The position numbers and the translations under genes were made by a program. This document shows positions 1 through 8,586 of a DNA stretch of 27,784 nt, piece after piece. The notes under the pieces are model-generated. The model saw only the letters and a list, made by a program, of their open reading frames with translations, did not search any database and was not told the DNA's origin. Origin of the DNA: Candidatus Egaibacter danicus (GTDB taxonomy: Bacteria > Pseudomonadota > Gammaproteobacteria > Burkholderiales > Burkholderiaceae); assembly GCA_011391115.1 (NCBI GenBank), contig JAABRC010000003.1, positions 1 to 27,784 on the forward strand, in the 5' to 3' direction. Positions within the stretch are counted from its first letter, which is position 1, and each line of letters opens with the position of its first letter.

Positions 1-779
1 TCGACTTTCTCGAAAAAGACCGATTCAGGGGAGCCGTGGGGCATGGGCAGATTGAGATTGAAGCCCAGACCAGCGCCGACACCGATCTCCTCGGCGAAGC
101 CAGCCACCCCTGGATAAAAGTTGGTCGGGTCACCGTGAATGGACACGTAGAGCACGTCCGCACGATCATAGAAGATGTCTTGTATGCCCTGACCGTGGTG
201 CATGTCGGCGTCGAATATGGCCACGCGCGCATGCCGTTGGCGCAAAGTCTGCGCTGCGATGGCCGCGTTGTTGAGGTAGCAAAAGCCGCCGGCTGAAGCA
301 TGTCGTGCATGGTGGCCGGGAGGTCGGCACAATGCATAGGCGTGGTGCGCGCCGTCCAGCAAGTCCTGCGCTGCGGCGGCCGCACATTGCGCGCTCCAGT
401 ACGCCGAGCGCCAGGTGAATTCCCCCACCGGGCAACTGCCATCGGCAAGGTAGGCCGATGCCTGCGCGAGAATGCCGCGCAGTGCGTTTGGATCACGCAC
501 AAAGATGTTGGATATCACTTCATCACCCCAATCAGCGGGCATTTTTTTCCAATCGGTGTGAGCGTCTTCCAGGAACTGCAGATAGGGCGCGCTGTGTACC
601 GCGTGCAGTGGCGCCATGCCGTGGTCGGACGGCTGCTGCACCTCGAAGCCGAGTGCGTTCACGCCGTGCAGAATGGCCACCGCGCGATCGGGCACTTCCT
701 GCGGCTTGCGCATCTGCCCGCGCGACAGGTAGGTTTGGGGGTGGTGCAAAAGTTGTTCGGGGTGGAAGAAGGTCTTCAT
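1..779 (-). CDS. Acetylpolyamine amidohydrolase / class II histone deacetylase family, 3' end cut by window
   Basis: This is a zinc-dependent deacetylase of the arginase/deacetylase fold, expected to remove acetyl groups from small acetylated amines such as N-acetylpolyamines in the cytoplasm. The visible 259 residues carry the active-site His pair in RPPGHHA (His157, His158) and the zinc-ligand motif DADMHHGQG (Asp193, His195). The spacing is close to that of acetylpolyamine amidohydrolases, and the loop DPTNFYPG followed by GFNLNLP is also typical of that subfamily. The start is the ATG at 779. The C-terminal part, with the third zinc ligand and the catalytic Tyr, lies outside the window. 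It is the last visible gene of the twelve-gene minus-strand unit, 31 bp after the 2-hydroxyacid reductase. Family assignment is firm; the substrate is inferred. A true histone target is unlikely in a bacterium. Confidence 0.88.
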   Translation of the reverse strand, partial: MKTFFHPEQLLHHPQTYLSRGQMRKPQEVPDRAVAILHGVNALGFEVQQPSDHGMAPLHAVHSAPYLQFLEDAHTDWKKMPADWGDEVISNIFVRDPNALRGILAQASAYLADGSCPVGEFTWRSAYWSAQCAAAAAQDLLDGAHHAYALCRPPGHHARHASAGGFCYLNNAAIAAQTLRQRHARVAIFDADMHHGQGIQDIFYDRADVLYVSIHGDPTNFYPGVAGFAEEIGVGAGLGFNLNLPMPHGSPESVFFEKV

Positions 780-810
780 GGCTGTTCCTGAAAAGTGGGG
801 GTTGAGGAGT

Positions 811-1740
811 TCAGTAGCCGACCGCGTGGTCGATGGCGTGTTGCAGGGCTTCGCCCCGCATTGCGCGGCCGATGTTGTCAATGACGGTTGCTGCCGATTG
901 CCTGGGGTCGCTGAGCGAGGCAACGTGTGGTGTGAGTCGCAGCTTCGGGTGCATCCAGAAAGGGTGGTCAAAGGCCAGCGGCTCGATGCTGAAGACGTCG
1001 ATGAAAGCGCCCGCGAGTTGCTCCTGATCGAGTGCTGTCAGCAGGTCGTCCTCCACCAGGTGGCCACCGCGGCCCACCTGAACCAGACAAGCTTGTGGTT
1101 TCAGCTGAGCGAAGAAATCTCGGTTGAGCAGGCCAGCGGTTTGAGTGGTGAGTGGCAGCAGGTTGATGACCACATCACAGGTTCTCAGCACTTGCGCGAG
1201 CGCCGCGTCGCCATGGCAGCAAACTGCGCCAGTGATCTGTTTCGGTCTGCGGCTCCAGCCGCACACTTTGAAACCTTGTTGAACAAGTGCGCTGGCTACA
1301 GCCGAGCCGAGTTCGCCCAGGCCCAGCACCAGCACCTCGCGCGATGACGCGTTCAGGGGTGGGATGAAGGTCCATTGACGTTGTGCCTGATGCGCGGCGT
1401 GCAGATGCAGGTGGCGATGGAAATAGAAAGCCGTTGCCAGGCAATACTCGACCATTCGTTGTGTGAGCGTATCGTCTATCAGGCGCGCCACCGGGATTCG
1501 CGTGTCCAGGTCAGCCAAGCGCAGTTGATCGACCCCGGCGCCCAGCGACAACACGGCACGCAGGTTGGTGAAGGCGCGTAGTCCCTGGGGCGGCGGTGTC
1601 CAAACCAACGCCACATCCACCGATTCAGGCCGATCACACTCGGGGCCGACGATGAAATCGAGGTCGGGAAGGGCGGCCTGTAGCTTGGCTTGCCAAGCCT
1701 GTGGGTCGTCAAGATCGCTGTGGAAAAAGACGGTAGTCAT
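811..1740 (-). CDS. GhrA-like D-isomer-specific 2-hydroxyacid dehydrogenase (glyoxylate/hydroxypyruvate reductase type)
   Basis: A 309-residue NAD(P)H-dependent reductase, predicted to interconvert a 2-oxoacid and its D-2-hydroxyacid in the cytosol. The Rossmann motif GxGxxG is at 140-145. The family's catalytic triad is present: Arg224 in QVGRGG, Glu253 in SIEPL, and His272 in LTPHVASLSDP. The short N-terminal domain and the TPHVAS-type end fit the GhrA branch better than SerA or D-lactate dehydrogenase. Its ATG overlaps the stop of the flavin dehydrogenase by four bases (ATGA at 1737-1740), which implies translational coupling. The pairing with a flavin-dependent D-2-hydroxyacid dehydrogenase suggests that the pathway passes through a 2-oxo/2-hydroxy acid pair. 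The exact substrate cannot be read from the sequence. Confidence 0.9.
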   Translation of the reverse strand: MTTVFFHSDLDDPQAWQAKLQAALPDLDFIVGPECDRPESVDVALVWTPPPQGLRAFTNLRAVLSLGAGVDQLRLADLDTRIPVARLIDDTLTQRMVEYCLATAFYFHRHLHLHAAHQAQRQWTFIPPLNASSREVLVLGLGELGSAVASALVQQGFKVCGWSRRPKQITGAVCCHGDAALAQVLRTCDVVINLLPLTTQTAGLLNRDFFAQLKPQACLVQVGRGGHLVEDDLLTALDQEQLAGAFIDVFSIEPLAFDHPFWMHPKLRLTPHVASLSDPRQSAATVIDNIGRAMRGEALQHAIDHAVGY

Positions 1741-3122
1741 GCCAGTACCTTGCCGCGATTGAGGAGTTTTTGAGGGTCCATCGCCTGCTTGAGCGTGTGC
1801 ATCAGTGCGAGCTCCTGGGGCGTGCGCGAGTGGCCGAGGTAGGCCTTCTTATGCTGACCGATGCCGTGCTCGGCCGAGACCGATCCTCCGTAGGTGCGTA
1901 GCAAGCTGTAGACGCAGTCGTCGATTTCCGCTTCGGGGAAGGGACCCCATTGCATGTCAAGGTGTACGCCCACATGTAGGTTGCTATCGCCGATGTGGCC
2001 AAAGTGGATGTGCTCGCAGCGGGGGAAACGCACGCGCAATGCTTGCTGCAGATCGTCCACGAAGCGGCCAATTTTGCCAATGGGCAAGCTGACGTCGTAG
2101 CCACAGTAGGGCGACCACATCAGCGGAAATTCAGACACCGCGTCGCGCAGGCGCCAAAAGGCTTCACGCTCCTTGAGCGACTGGGCGATGGCAGCATCCT
2201 GCAGCCAGCCACACTCCAACGCCCCTTCCAACAGCGTGCAGAACATAGCCATGTCGCGATCGGCGTCGCTGCCTTCCATTTCGATCAGCACCTGCATGCC
2301 GTTGCTGGCCACCGGCGAGCGCAAGTCGGGTACCCGGGTTGTGACCAGTTCGTGGAAGTCGGGCCACATCACCTCGAATGCCGACAGCGTGCCTGCGAGA
2401 TGGCTTTGCGCATGGCGCAAGAATCTCACCACGGTGTCGTGGTCTGCCAGCGTGCACCAGGCGGTGCAGCAGCTAAGGGGCATCGGATGCAGGCGCAGCA
2501 CTGCGCGTGTAACGATGCCAAGCGTGCCTTCGGAGCCGATGAATAGGTGCTTGAGGTCGTAGCCGGCGTTGTTCTTCAGCATCTTGTTGAGGCCACCCAC
2601 CACGGTGCCGTCGGCTAGCACCGCCTCGAGGCCCAGCACCTGTTCGCGGAACATGCCGTAGCGGATAACGCGGTTGCCACCGGCGTTGGTGGCAATGTTG
2701 CCGCCGATCTGGCAGGAGCCGCGCGCGCCCAAGTCCACCGCCAAGAGCAATCCGGCTGCGCGTGCGGCTTCCTGCACGGTTTGCAGGGGCGTGCCGGCCA
2801 ATACGGTGATTGTGCTGGCTGCGGTGTCGATTTCTTCGATGCCGTTCAGTCTTGCCAGCGAGAGCGCCACATCGCCTTCGGCCGGTGCGGCACCCGCCAC
2901 CAGGCCGGTGAGTCCACCTTGGGGCGTGACCGGCTGGTGATGCCGATTACAGATCGCCATCACCAGGGCCACCTCGTCTGGCGTACCAGGGCGCACCAGC
3001 GCCAGCGGCATATGGGTGTGGGTCTGGAACCAGTCGGTGCAATGTTGGGGCGGAATGTCGGTGCCGGTCAGCACGTGCGCGGCACCCACGGTGCGGGTGA
3101 GTTCGTCGATGAGGGTGGACAT
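1737..3122 (-). CDS. FAD-binding oxidoreductase, D-2-hydroxyglutarate/D-lactate dehydrogenase (GlcD-like) family
   Basis: A 461-residue PCMH-type flavoprotein. The N-terminal FAD domain shows PQGGLTGL (67-74), GGNIATNAGG (140-149) and GSEGTLGIVT (196-205). The C-terminal FAD-oxidase domain carries HFGHIGDSNLH and SAEHGIG, the His-rich metal/substrate site of the D-2-hydroxyacid dehydrogenases, and ends with the usual DPQKLLNRGKVL. It should oxidise a D-2-hydroxyacid to the 2-oxoacid and pass electrons to a carrier. The frame stays open upstream to 3293, but that extension lies inside the preceding transporter gene. I place the start at the ATG at 3122, which begins MSTLIDEL and leaves a 13-bp gap. 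The length matches the family. It is translationally coupled to the GhrA-like gene. Confidence 0.9.
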   Translation of the reverse strand: MSTLIDELTRTVGAAHVLTGTDIPPQHCTDWFQTHTHMPLALVRPGTPDEVALVMAICNRHHQPVTPQGGLTGLVAGAAPAEGDVALSLARLNGIEEIDTAASTITVLAGTPLQTVQEAARAAGLLLAVDLGARGSCQIGGNIATNAGGNRVIRYGMFREQVLGLEAVLADGTVVGGLNKMLKNNAGYDLKHLFIGSEGTLGIVTRAVLRLHPMPLSCCTAWCTLADHDTVVRFLRHAQSHLAGTLSAFEVMWPDFHELVTTRVPDLRSPVASNGMQVLIEMEGSDADRDMAMFCTLLEGALECGWLQDAAIAQSLKEREAFWRLRDAVSEFPLMWSPYCGYDVSLPIGKIGRFVDDLQQALRVRFPRCEHIHFGHIGDSNLHVGVHLDMQWGPFPEAEIDDCVYSLLRTYGGSVSAEHGIGQHKKAYLGHSRTPQELALMHTLKQAMDPQKLLNRGKVLA

Positions 3123-3135
3123 GGTGTGTATGGAT

Positions 3136-4065
3136 TCAGCGCGGCGTCTGGCGCGATGCCAGGGCGGCGGCGAGTTGGGTCCGAAAGACTGGGAGCGTGA
3201 GCGCCAGGCCGGCGCAGGCGATGACGGCAATTCCCAGCAGTGAGAGCGCGTCAGGCCGCTGCCCGAACACCAGCACGCTGAACAACACCGCAAGCAACAA
3301 GTGGAAGTAGTTGAAGGGTGCCAGCGACGAGGCCGATACTTTCTGGAAGGCTTTGATCAAAAGGTATTGACCCAAGCCGCTGAGCATGCCGACCAGGACC
3401 ATGAGTGCCAAGTCGCTTGGACCGGGCCAGGCCAGGGGGTCGGCGGAGGGAAGGGACAGCACAGTCATCACGGTGCAGATCACTGCGGTCCAGGCGAACT
3501 GTTGTTCCATGCTGACCTTGCCGGCGAGACGCCGCGTGAGGATCTGCAACATGGCGTAAGCGCCTGCAGCCATCAACATCAGAACCGTGCCCGCCAGGGG
3601 CAGGGCGCCGCCGGGGCGCACGATCAAAAGCATGCCCGCAAAACCGGTCAACACGGCGGCCACTTGCCGCCTGTGCACCTGTTCACCCAGCATCCAGGGC
3701 GAGAGGGCAACAATGATGAGCGGCGACAGGAAGTAGATGGCCGTGGCCTCGGCCAGTGGCATGGTGTGCAGGGCCTGCATGAAGGTCAATCCCACGGTGC
3801 CCAGCATGACCCCGCGCCATATCATCGTGCTGCGGTGTTCGGCATTGAGGCGCCAGGAGGTGCCACGCACATGCATCAAGACCATCGCCATCATCAACAC
3901 CACGCCATAGCGCACGAGGTTGACCACCGGTGCCGGATGCCGTGCAACCAGGTCCTTGGCCAGCATGTCCAGCGTGGCTAACGTCACCATCGCACACAGG
4001 AAGATGCCGCAGGCCTGCAGCCACAGCGCGTGGGCCGGGCGGGCGATGGTGATAGGGACGTGCAT
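3136..4065 (-). CDS. DMT superfamily (EamA-type) permease
   Basis: A 309-residue inner-membrane protein with about ten hydrophobic segments arranged as two EamA repeats, the typical drug/metabolite transporter size and layout. The first repeat includes LDMLAKDL and VNLVRYG, a pattern common in S-adenosylmethionine-transporter-like and related EamA proteins. The second repeat ends at a basic tail after residue 295. It sits in the middle of the operon between the aldehyde dehydrogenase (14 bp upstream) and the flavin dehydrogenase (13 bp downstream). A role in export or uptake of a pathway intermediate is likely, but no substrate can be deduced. Confidence 0.85.
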   Translation of the reverse strand: MHVPITIARPAHALWLQACGIFLCAMVTLATLDMLAKDLVARHPAPVVNLVRYGVVLMMAMVLMHVRGTSWRLNAEHRSTMIWRGVMLGTVGLTFMQALHTMPLAEATAIYFLSPLIIVALSPWMLGEQVHRRQVAAVLTGFAGMLLIVRPGGALPLAGTVLMLMAAGAYAMLQILTRRLAGKVSMEQQFAWTAVICTVMTVLSLPSADPLAWPGPSDLALMVLVGMLSGLGQYLLIKAFQKVSASSLAPFNYFHLLLAVLFSVLVFGQRPDALSLLGIAVIACAGLALTLPVFRTQLAAALASRQTPR

Positions 4066-4079
4066 GACGGATTGGTTCC

Positions 4080-5576
4080 TTAAAGCAGGTTGATCCAGGT
4101 GGTCTTGAGGTCGCTGTACTTGTCTAACGCGTGCAGCGACTTGTCACGGCCGAAGCCTGACTGCTTGACGCCGCCGAAGGGCACCGAGATGTCACCGTCG
4201 AAATAGCAGTTGACCCACACCAGCCCGGCCCTCAGACGGCGCGACACACGGTGCGCCCGACCCAGTTGGGCAGTCCAAAGGCCGGCGCCCAGGCCATAGG
4301 GCGAATCGTTTGCCAGGGCTACCGCCTCTTCCTCGGTGCTGAAGCGCTGGGCGGCAAGCACCGGACCGAAGATTTCCTCGTTGACGATGCGCATCGTTTG
4401 TCGGGGGCAGTCAAAGATGGTAGGTTCGACGTAGTAACCACCTGTCGCATGGCGTGTCTGGCGGCCGCCGGTGCGTAGCGTGGCGCCCTCGCTCAGCCCC
4501 GATTCGATGTAGCCGAGCACGCGGCGCATCTGTGCATCGTCGACGATGGCGCCCATGGTGGTGGCCGGGTCCAGCGGGTCGCCGGGCTGCATGCTTTGGG
4601 CGAATTGGGCCACCTTTGCCATGAACGCGTCGTAGATGCCGTTCTGCACATACAGGCGCGAGCCGGCGATGCAGACTTCGCCCTGATTTGAAAAGATGCC
4701 CACGGCCGCGGCTTGCGCGGCCTTGTCAAGGTCCGGGCAGTCGTCGAACACGATGTGTGGGGACTTGCCACCGCACTCCAACCACACTCGCTTGAGGTTG
4801 GACTGACTCGAATACGCCATGAAACGCTTGCCCGTGGCGGTGGAACCGGTGAAGGCCAGACAGTCCACGTCCATATGGAGGCCCAGTGCCTGACCGGTAA
4901 CTGGGCCTAGGCCGGGCAACACGTTGAACACACCTGGGGGAATACCTGCCTCGGAAGCAAGTTCAGCCAGGCGCAGCGCGCTCAGCGGCGATTGTTCGGC
5001 GGGTTTGAGCAGCACGCTGTTGCCGGCGGCCAAGGCTGGAGCCACTTTCCACGAGGCCATCATCAGTGGGTAGTTCCAGGGCACGACGGCCGCTACTACA
5101 CCCACCGGTTCACGAGTGATGGTGGCCAGTGCCTCGGGACCGGTGGGAGCAATTTCGTCATACTGCTTGTCGATCGCCTCGCCGTACCAGGCGAAGCACT
5201 TCGCTGTTTCCGGCAGGTCGTAGGCCAGTGCATCGCTGATGGGCTTGCCCATGTCCAGCGATTCGAGCAAGGCCAGTTCTTCGGTATGTTGCTCAATCAG
5301 CGCCGCAAGGCGCAACAACACGCGTTTGCGCTCACGTGGGTGTTGTCGTGACCACACGCCTGTCTCGAAGGCATGGCGCGCGGCGGCGACGGCGGTGTCC
5401 ACGTCGCTGGTCTGGCAGGCCGCCACGTCGGCGAGCTTCTGGCCTGTGGCCGGGTTGACCGTGGCGAATGTCCGGCCTCCTTCTGCGTCGACAAAACGGC
5501 CATTGATGAAGGCTTGGTGCCTCAGCTTGAGGGCGCTGGCGCGCTCCTTCCAGGTAACTATATTAACGGTACTCAT
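4080..5576 (-). CDS. NAD(P)-dependent aldehyde dehydrogenase, PuuC-like
   Basis: A 498-residue aldehyde dehydrogenase with all key residues: Asn168 in VPWNYP, Lys191 in VLLKPAE, FTGSTATGK (242-250), general base Glu267 in LECGGKSP, and nucleophile Cys302 in NQGEVCIAGSR. The GEVCIAGSR context and the overall sequence resemble gamma-glutamyl-gamma-aminobutyraldehyde dehydrogenase (PuuC) and related amino-aldehyde dehydrogenases. It would oxidise an aldehyde made by the upstream ThDP enzyme or by amine degradation. It follows the M20 hydrolase by 11 bp and precedes the DMT permease by 14 bp. A decayed paralogue of its C-terminal third lies at 14930-15153. Substrate specificity is inferred from resemblance and context only. 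Confidence 0.93.
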   Translation of the reverse strand: MSTVNIVTWKERASALKLRHQAFINGRFVDAEGGRTFATVNPATGQKLADVAACQTSDVDTAVAAARHAFETGVWSRQHPRERKRVLLRLAALIEQHTEELALLESLDMGKPISDALAYDLPETAKCFAWYGEAIDKQYDEIAPTGPEALATITREPVGVVAAVVPWNYPLMMASWKVAPALAAGNSVLLKPAEQSPLSALRLAELASEAGIPPGVFNVLPGLGPVTGQALGLHMDVDCLAFTGSTATGKRFMAYSSQSNLKRVWLECGGKSPHIVFDDCPDLDKAAQAAAVGIFSNQGEVCIAGSRLYVQNGIYDAFMAKVAQFAQSMQPGDPLDPATTMGAIVDDAQMRRVLGYIESGLSEGATLRTGGRQTRHATGGYYVEPTIFDCPRQTMRIVNEEIFGPVLAAQRFSTEEEAVALANDSPYGLGAGLWTAQLGRAHRVSRRLRAGLVWVNCYFDGDISVPFGGVKQSGFGRDKSLHALDKYSDLKTTWINLL

Positions 5577-5587
5577 ACGGTAACTTT

Positions 5588-6835
5588 CTACGGCAAGTGC
5601 ACACCGGCGGTTTGCAGCATGGCGTTGAGCAGGACGTTGGCGCCGGCCTCCAGGTGGGACGGTTGGGCATCCTCGATTTCGTTGTGGCTGATGCCGTCCT
5701 TGCAGGGCACGAAGATCATGGCGGTAGGCGCGACGTCGGCAATGTAGACCGCGTCGTGCCCGGCACCGGTGACTATGTCCATATGCGAGTAGCCCGCTCG
5801 CTGCGCTTGCTCGCGAATGTGCTGGACCAGTGGCGCCGCGAACGGGGTGGGCGGAAAGTGCTGCACGTCAATCAACTCAACCTTCACTCCGAAGCGTGGA
5901 CCAGCCTCGGAACAGGCCTGGCGCCAGCACTGGTCCATCAGCGCCAGGGTGGCTGCGTCCTCGTGGCGAAGGTCGGCGGTGAAGTGCACGCGTCCGGGGA
6001 TGACGTTGCGCGAGCCCGGGTGCACCTGCACCACACCCACCGTGCCACGACCGTGGGGCTGGTAGTCGCGGGCGATGTGAATGACTTCCTGCATCAGGTG
6101 GGTGGCGGCAAACAGCGCGTCCTGTCGCACAGACATGGGCGTAGGTCCGGCGTGCATTTCCATGCCGGTCACGTTCACGTCGTACCAGCGCAGGCCCAGT
6201 GAGCCGGTGACGACACCAATGACCTTGTCCTGCGCTTCCAGGATGGGTCCTTGTTCGATGTGCGCCTCGAAGTAGGCGCCAACCGGGCGGCCACCCACGG
6301 ACTGGGTGCCAGCGTAGCCAATGGCCTGCAGTTCATCGACTACCCGCTTGCCCTGCATGTCGGTCGCATCCAGCGCGGTCTGCAGCGGGAACTTGCCGGC
6401 GAACACGCCCGAGCCCATCATCACCGGCACAAAACGCGAGCCTTCTTCGTTGGTCCATATCGCCAGTTCCAGCGCTGCCTCGGTGTTCAGGCCGCGTTCC
6501 TGTAGCGTGCGCATGATCTCCAGACCCGCCAACACGCCGTAGCAGCCGTCGAATTTGCCGCCCGTGGGTTGAGTGTCGATGTGGCTGCCTGTCATCACTG
6601 GCGGTAATGTCGGGTTGAGTCCCTCGCGGCGGCCAAAGATGTTACCGACTTGGTCTACGGTCACGCTCAGCCCCGCCTGTTTCATCCAGCCGACCACGAG
6701 GTCCCTACCCTGGCCGTCGAGTTCGGTAAGCGCCAGACGACAGTTGCCGCCAAGTTCTGTGGCGCCGATGCGGGCCAGATCCATCAGCGACTCCCAAAGG
6801 CGCTGACCGTTGATGTGTATGGTGTTGTCAGACAT
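5588..6835 (-). CDS. M20-family N-carbamoyl-L-amino acid hydrolase / allantoate amidohydrolase-like enzyme
   Basis: A 415-residue binuclear-zinc amidohydrolase of the hydantoinase/carbamoylase branch of peptidase family M20. Metal ligands are visible: His85 and Asp96 in GSHIDT...KFDG, the bridging Glu130-Glu131 in WTNEEGSRF, His192 in EAHIEQG, and His384 near DGISHNEIED. Substrate-side residues are His228 (MHAGPTP), Asn277 (SRNVIPG) and Arg289 (ADLRHED). Family members cleave N-carbamoyl amino acids, ureidopropionate, allantoate or ureidoglycine, releasing ammonia and CO2 or an amino acid. It lies between the ThDP enzyme (14 bp) and the aldehyde dehydrogenase (11 bp). A 22-codon remnant of a paralogue is at 15154-15219. 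Which ureido or acyl compound it cleaves is not deducible. Confidence 0.92.
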   Translation of the reverse strand: MSDNTIHINGQRLWESLMDLARIGATELGGNCRLALTELDGQGRDLVVGWMKQAGLSVTVDQVGNIFGRREGLNPTLPPVMTGSHIDTQPTGGKFDGCYGVLAGLEIMRTLQERGLNTEAALELAIWTNEEGSRFVPVMMGSGVFAGKFPLQTALDATDMQGKRVVDELQAIGYAGTQSVGGRPVGAYFEAHIEQGPILEAQDKVIGVVTGSLGLRWYDVNVTGMEMHAGPTPMSVRQDALFAATHLMQEVIHIARDYQPHGRGTVGVVQVHPGSRNVIPGRVHFTADLRHEDAATLALMDQCWRQACSEAGPRFGVKVELIDVQHFPPTPFAAPLVQHIREQAQRAGYSHMDIVTGAGHDAVYIADVAPTAMIFVPCKDGISHNEIEDAQPSHLEAGANVLLNAMLQTAGVHLP

Positions 6836-6849
6836 GGCTATTTACTTTC

Positions 6850-8571
6850 TTAGAGGGCGGAGGCGCGCTCGCGTTTTTGCTGGGCACGGGTGCGGATGGC
6901 ACTGAGGGTTTCGCCCGGCGCTATGCCATCGGCGTCATAACGAATTTCTATCAGGGCAGGGAGCTTCTCGTGATCGGCGAAAGCCAGTGCACGGGCGAAG
7001 GCGGCCTCGAACTGCACGTTGTCGGTCACCACCTCACCGTGGCCGCGGTAGGCACCCACCAAGTGAGCAAAGTCCGGGTTGTCGAACGTGAGTGCAATGG
7101 TTCGGGCTGGGAATTCGCGTTCTTGGTGGGCGCGTATGGTGCCCCACATGCCGTTGTTGAACACCAGCACCACGATGCCAAGTCCATACTGCATGGCCAC
7201 GCCCAGCTCCTGAAGGTTCATTTGGAAGCAGCCATCACCGGCGTAACAGACGACAGTGCGCTCGGGATGTTCCAGCTTGGCTGCGATGGCTGCTGGCAGG
7301 CCATAGCCCATGCTACCCACTGTGGGCGCGAGCGAACTGCCGATGCCGTTGAACTGGCGGTAACGGTGCGGGTAGAGCGAGTAGTTGCCGGCACCCACGG
7401 TGACGCAGGCGTCGGTGGGCAATACCGTGTTCACATGGCAGGCAGCCTGGTCCAGGCTCATGGGGCTGGGTGAGGGCAGGGCTTGCAGGGTGGCGCGATA
7501 GCTGGCGTTGGCGGCACGCGTATGGGCGCTCCAGCCGGGTGTGCGTGTGGGCATCAGTTCGACCAGCGCATGCGCCATACCGGCGTTGCTGGCACAGATG
7601 GCTTGTGCGGGCTGGAAAACGCGACCCAGCTCGCCCGCGTCGGCGTGCACGTGGATGAGTTTCTGGCTTGGGCGTGGGCATTGCACCACGGTGTAGCCTT
7701 CTGTTGTGGCTTCGCCCAATCGCGGACCGACGGCCAGCAACAGGTCGGCATCTCGCACGCGCTGACGCAGATCGTCAGGCATTCCCCAGCCCACGTGGCC
7801 GGCAAAGTTGGGGTGTTGCTGGTCAAAACACTCCAGACGCCGCCATGACACGCCCACCGGCAGGTCGAATCGTTCGGCGAAGCCATGCATCTCGGCGAGT
7901 GCTTCGGGAGTCCAGCCGCTGCCGCCAATCAACATGAACGGGTTGTGGGCCGCTTCGAGGCGCTCGCGCAATTCGGTGAGGTCCGTCATGGCGGGACGGG
8001 TCACCACGCGGGTGTAGTGCGGCAGGTCAGCCACTTCGGCAGTACCCCAAAGGGTGTCTTCGGGCAGTGCCAGAACGACAGGTCCTGGGCGGCCACTGGT
8101 GGCCACGGTGAAAGCTCGGGCAATGAATTCCGGGATTCGGTCGGTGCGGTCGATCTGCGCCACCCACTTGGCCATTTGGCCGAACATTCGACGATAGTCG
8201 ATTTCCTGAAAAGCTTCGCGCTCGCAGAAATCGTTACCCACCTGACCGACAAACAGAATCATGGGCGTGGAGTCCTGAAAGGCGGTGTGCACGCCGATGC
8301 TGGCGTTGGTGGCGCCAGGACCGCGGGTCACAAAGCAGATGCCTGGCTCACCGGTGAGCTTGCCATGGGCTTCGGCCATGTAGGCGGCCCCGCTTTCTTG
8401 GCGGCACACCACCGCCTGAAGTGCGTCCTGGTGGTCGTTGAGTGCGTCGATACAGGGGAGGTAGCTTTCGCCAGGCACGAGAAAAATCCGACGTGCGCCG
8501 TGGTTGCGAAGTTGCTGGATCAGGATCTGGCCGCCGTTGCGGGAGACGGGGGGGGTGGTTTTCATGGTCAT
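6850..8571 (-). CDS. Thiamine diphosphate-binding enzyme, acetolactate synthase large-subunit-like
   Basis: A 573-residue ThDP-dependent enzyme with the three-domain layout of the acetolactate synthase / benzoylformate decarboxylase superfamily. The N-terminal PYR domain has the catalytic Glu59 in CRQESGAAYMAE and the RGPGATNAS loop. A central domain follows, and the C-terminal PP domain has the ThDP/Mg motif from GDG (445-447) to NN (472-473). Such enzymes decarboxylate or carboligate 2-oxoacids. Next to an aldehyde dehydrogenase, a decarboxylase making an aldehyde is attractive. The start is ATG at 8571 or the ATG two codons later. The stretch 8177-8364 is repeated almost identically at 15225-15412. 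No small regulatory subunit gene is present, which argues against a true biosynthetic acetolactate synthase. Confidence 0.92.
   Translation of the reverse strand: MTMKTTPPVSRNGGQILIQQLRNHGARRIFLVPGESYLPCIDALNDHQDALQAVVCRQESGAAYMAEAHGKLTGEPGICFVTRGPGATNASIGVHTAFQDSTPMILFVGQVGNDFCEREAFQEIDYRRMFGQMAKWVAQIDRTDRIPEFIARAFTVATSGRPGPVVLALPEDTLWGTAEVADLPHYTRVVTRPAMTDLTELRERLEAAHNPFMLIGGSGWTPEALAEMHGFAERFDLPVGVSWRRLECFDQQHPNFAGHVGWGMPDDLRQRVRDADLLLAVGPRLGEATTEGYTVVQCPRPSQKLIHVHADAGELGRVFQPAQAICASNAGMAHALVELMPTRTPGWSAHTRAANASYRATLQALPSPSPMSLDQAACHVNTVLPTDACVTVGAGNYSLYPHRYRQFNGIGSSLAPTVGSMGYGLPAAIAAKLEHPERTVVCYAGDGCFQMNLQELGVAMQYGLGIVVLVFNNGMWGTIRAHQEREFPARTIALTFDNPDFAHLVGAYRGHGEVVTDNVQFEAAFARALAFADHEKLPALIEIRYDADGIAPGETLSAIRTRAQQKRERASAL
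8177..8364. repeat. Direct repeat copy A (inside the intact ThDP enzyme gene)
   Basis: These 188 bp recur in the same orientation at 15225-15412 with three mismatches by eye (about 98% identity, no gaps, constant offset of 7048). The coding content is the PYR-domain segment up to RRMFGQ. Such a pair is long enough for homologous recombination. Confidence 0.85.
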
Positions 8572-8586
8572 GGAATGGGGTGTGAT

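Noticed and set aside
3123..3293. Upstream extension of the flavin dehydrogenase frame by 57 codons
   Set aside because: It would overlap the end of the DMT permease gene deeply and adds Cys/Ser/Pro-rich residues unlike the family. The ATG at 3122 gives the normal family N-terminus.
6850..8571. Calling the ThDP enzyme a biosynthetic acetolactate synthase (IlvB)
   Set aside because: No regulatory subunit or other branched-chain amino acid gene is nearby, and the context is a catabolic operon, so only the superfamily call is supported.
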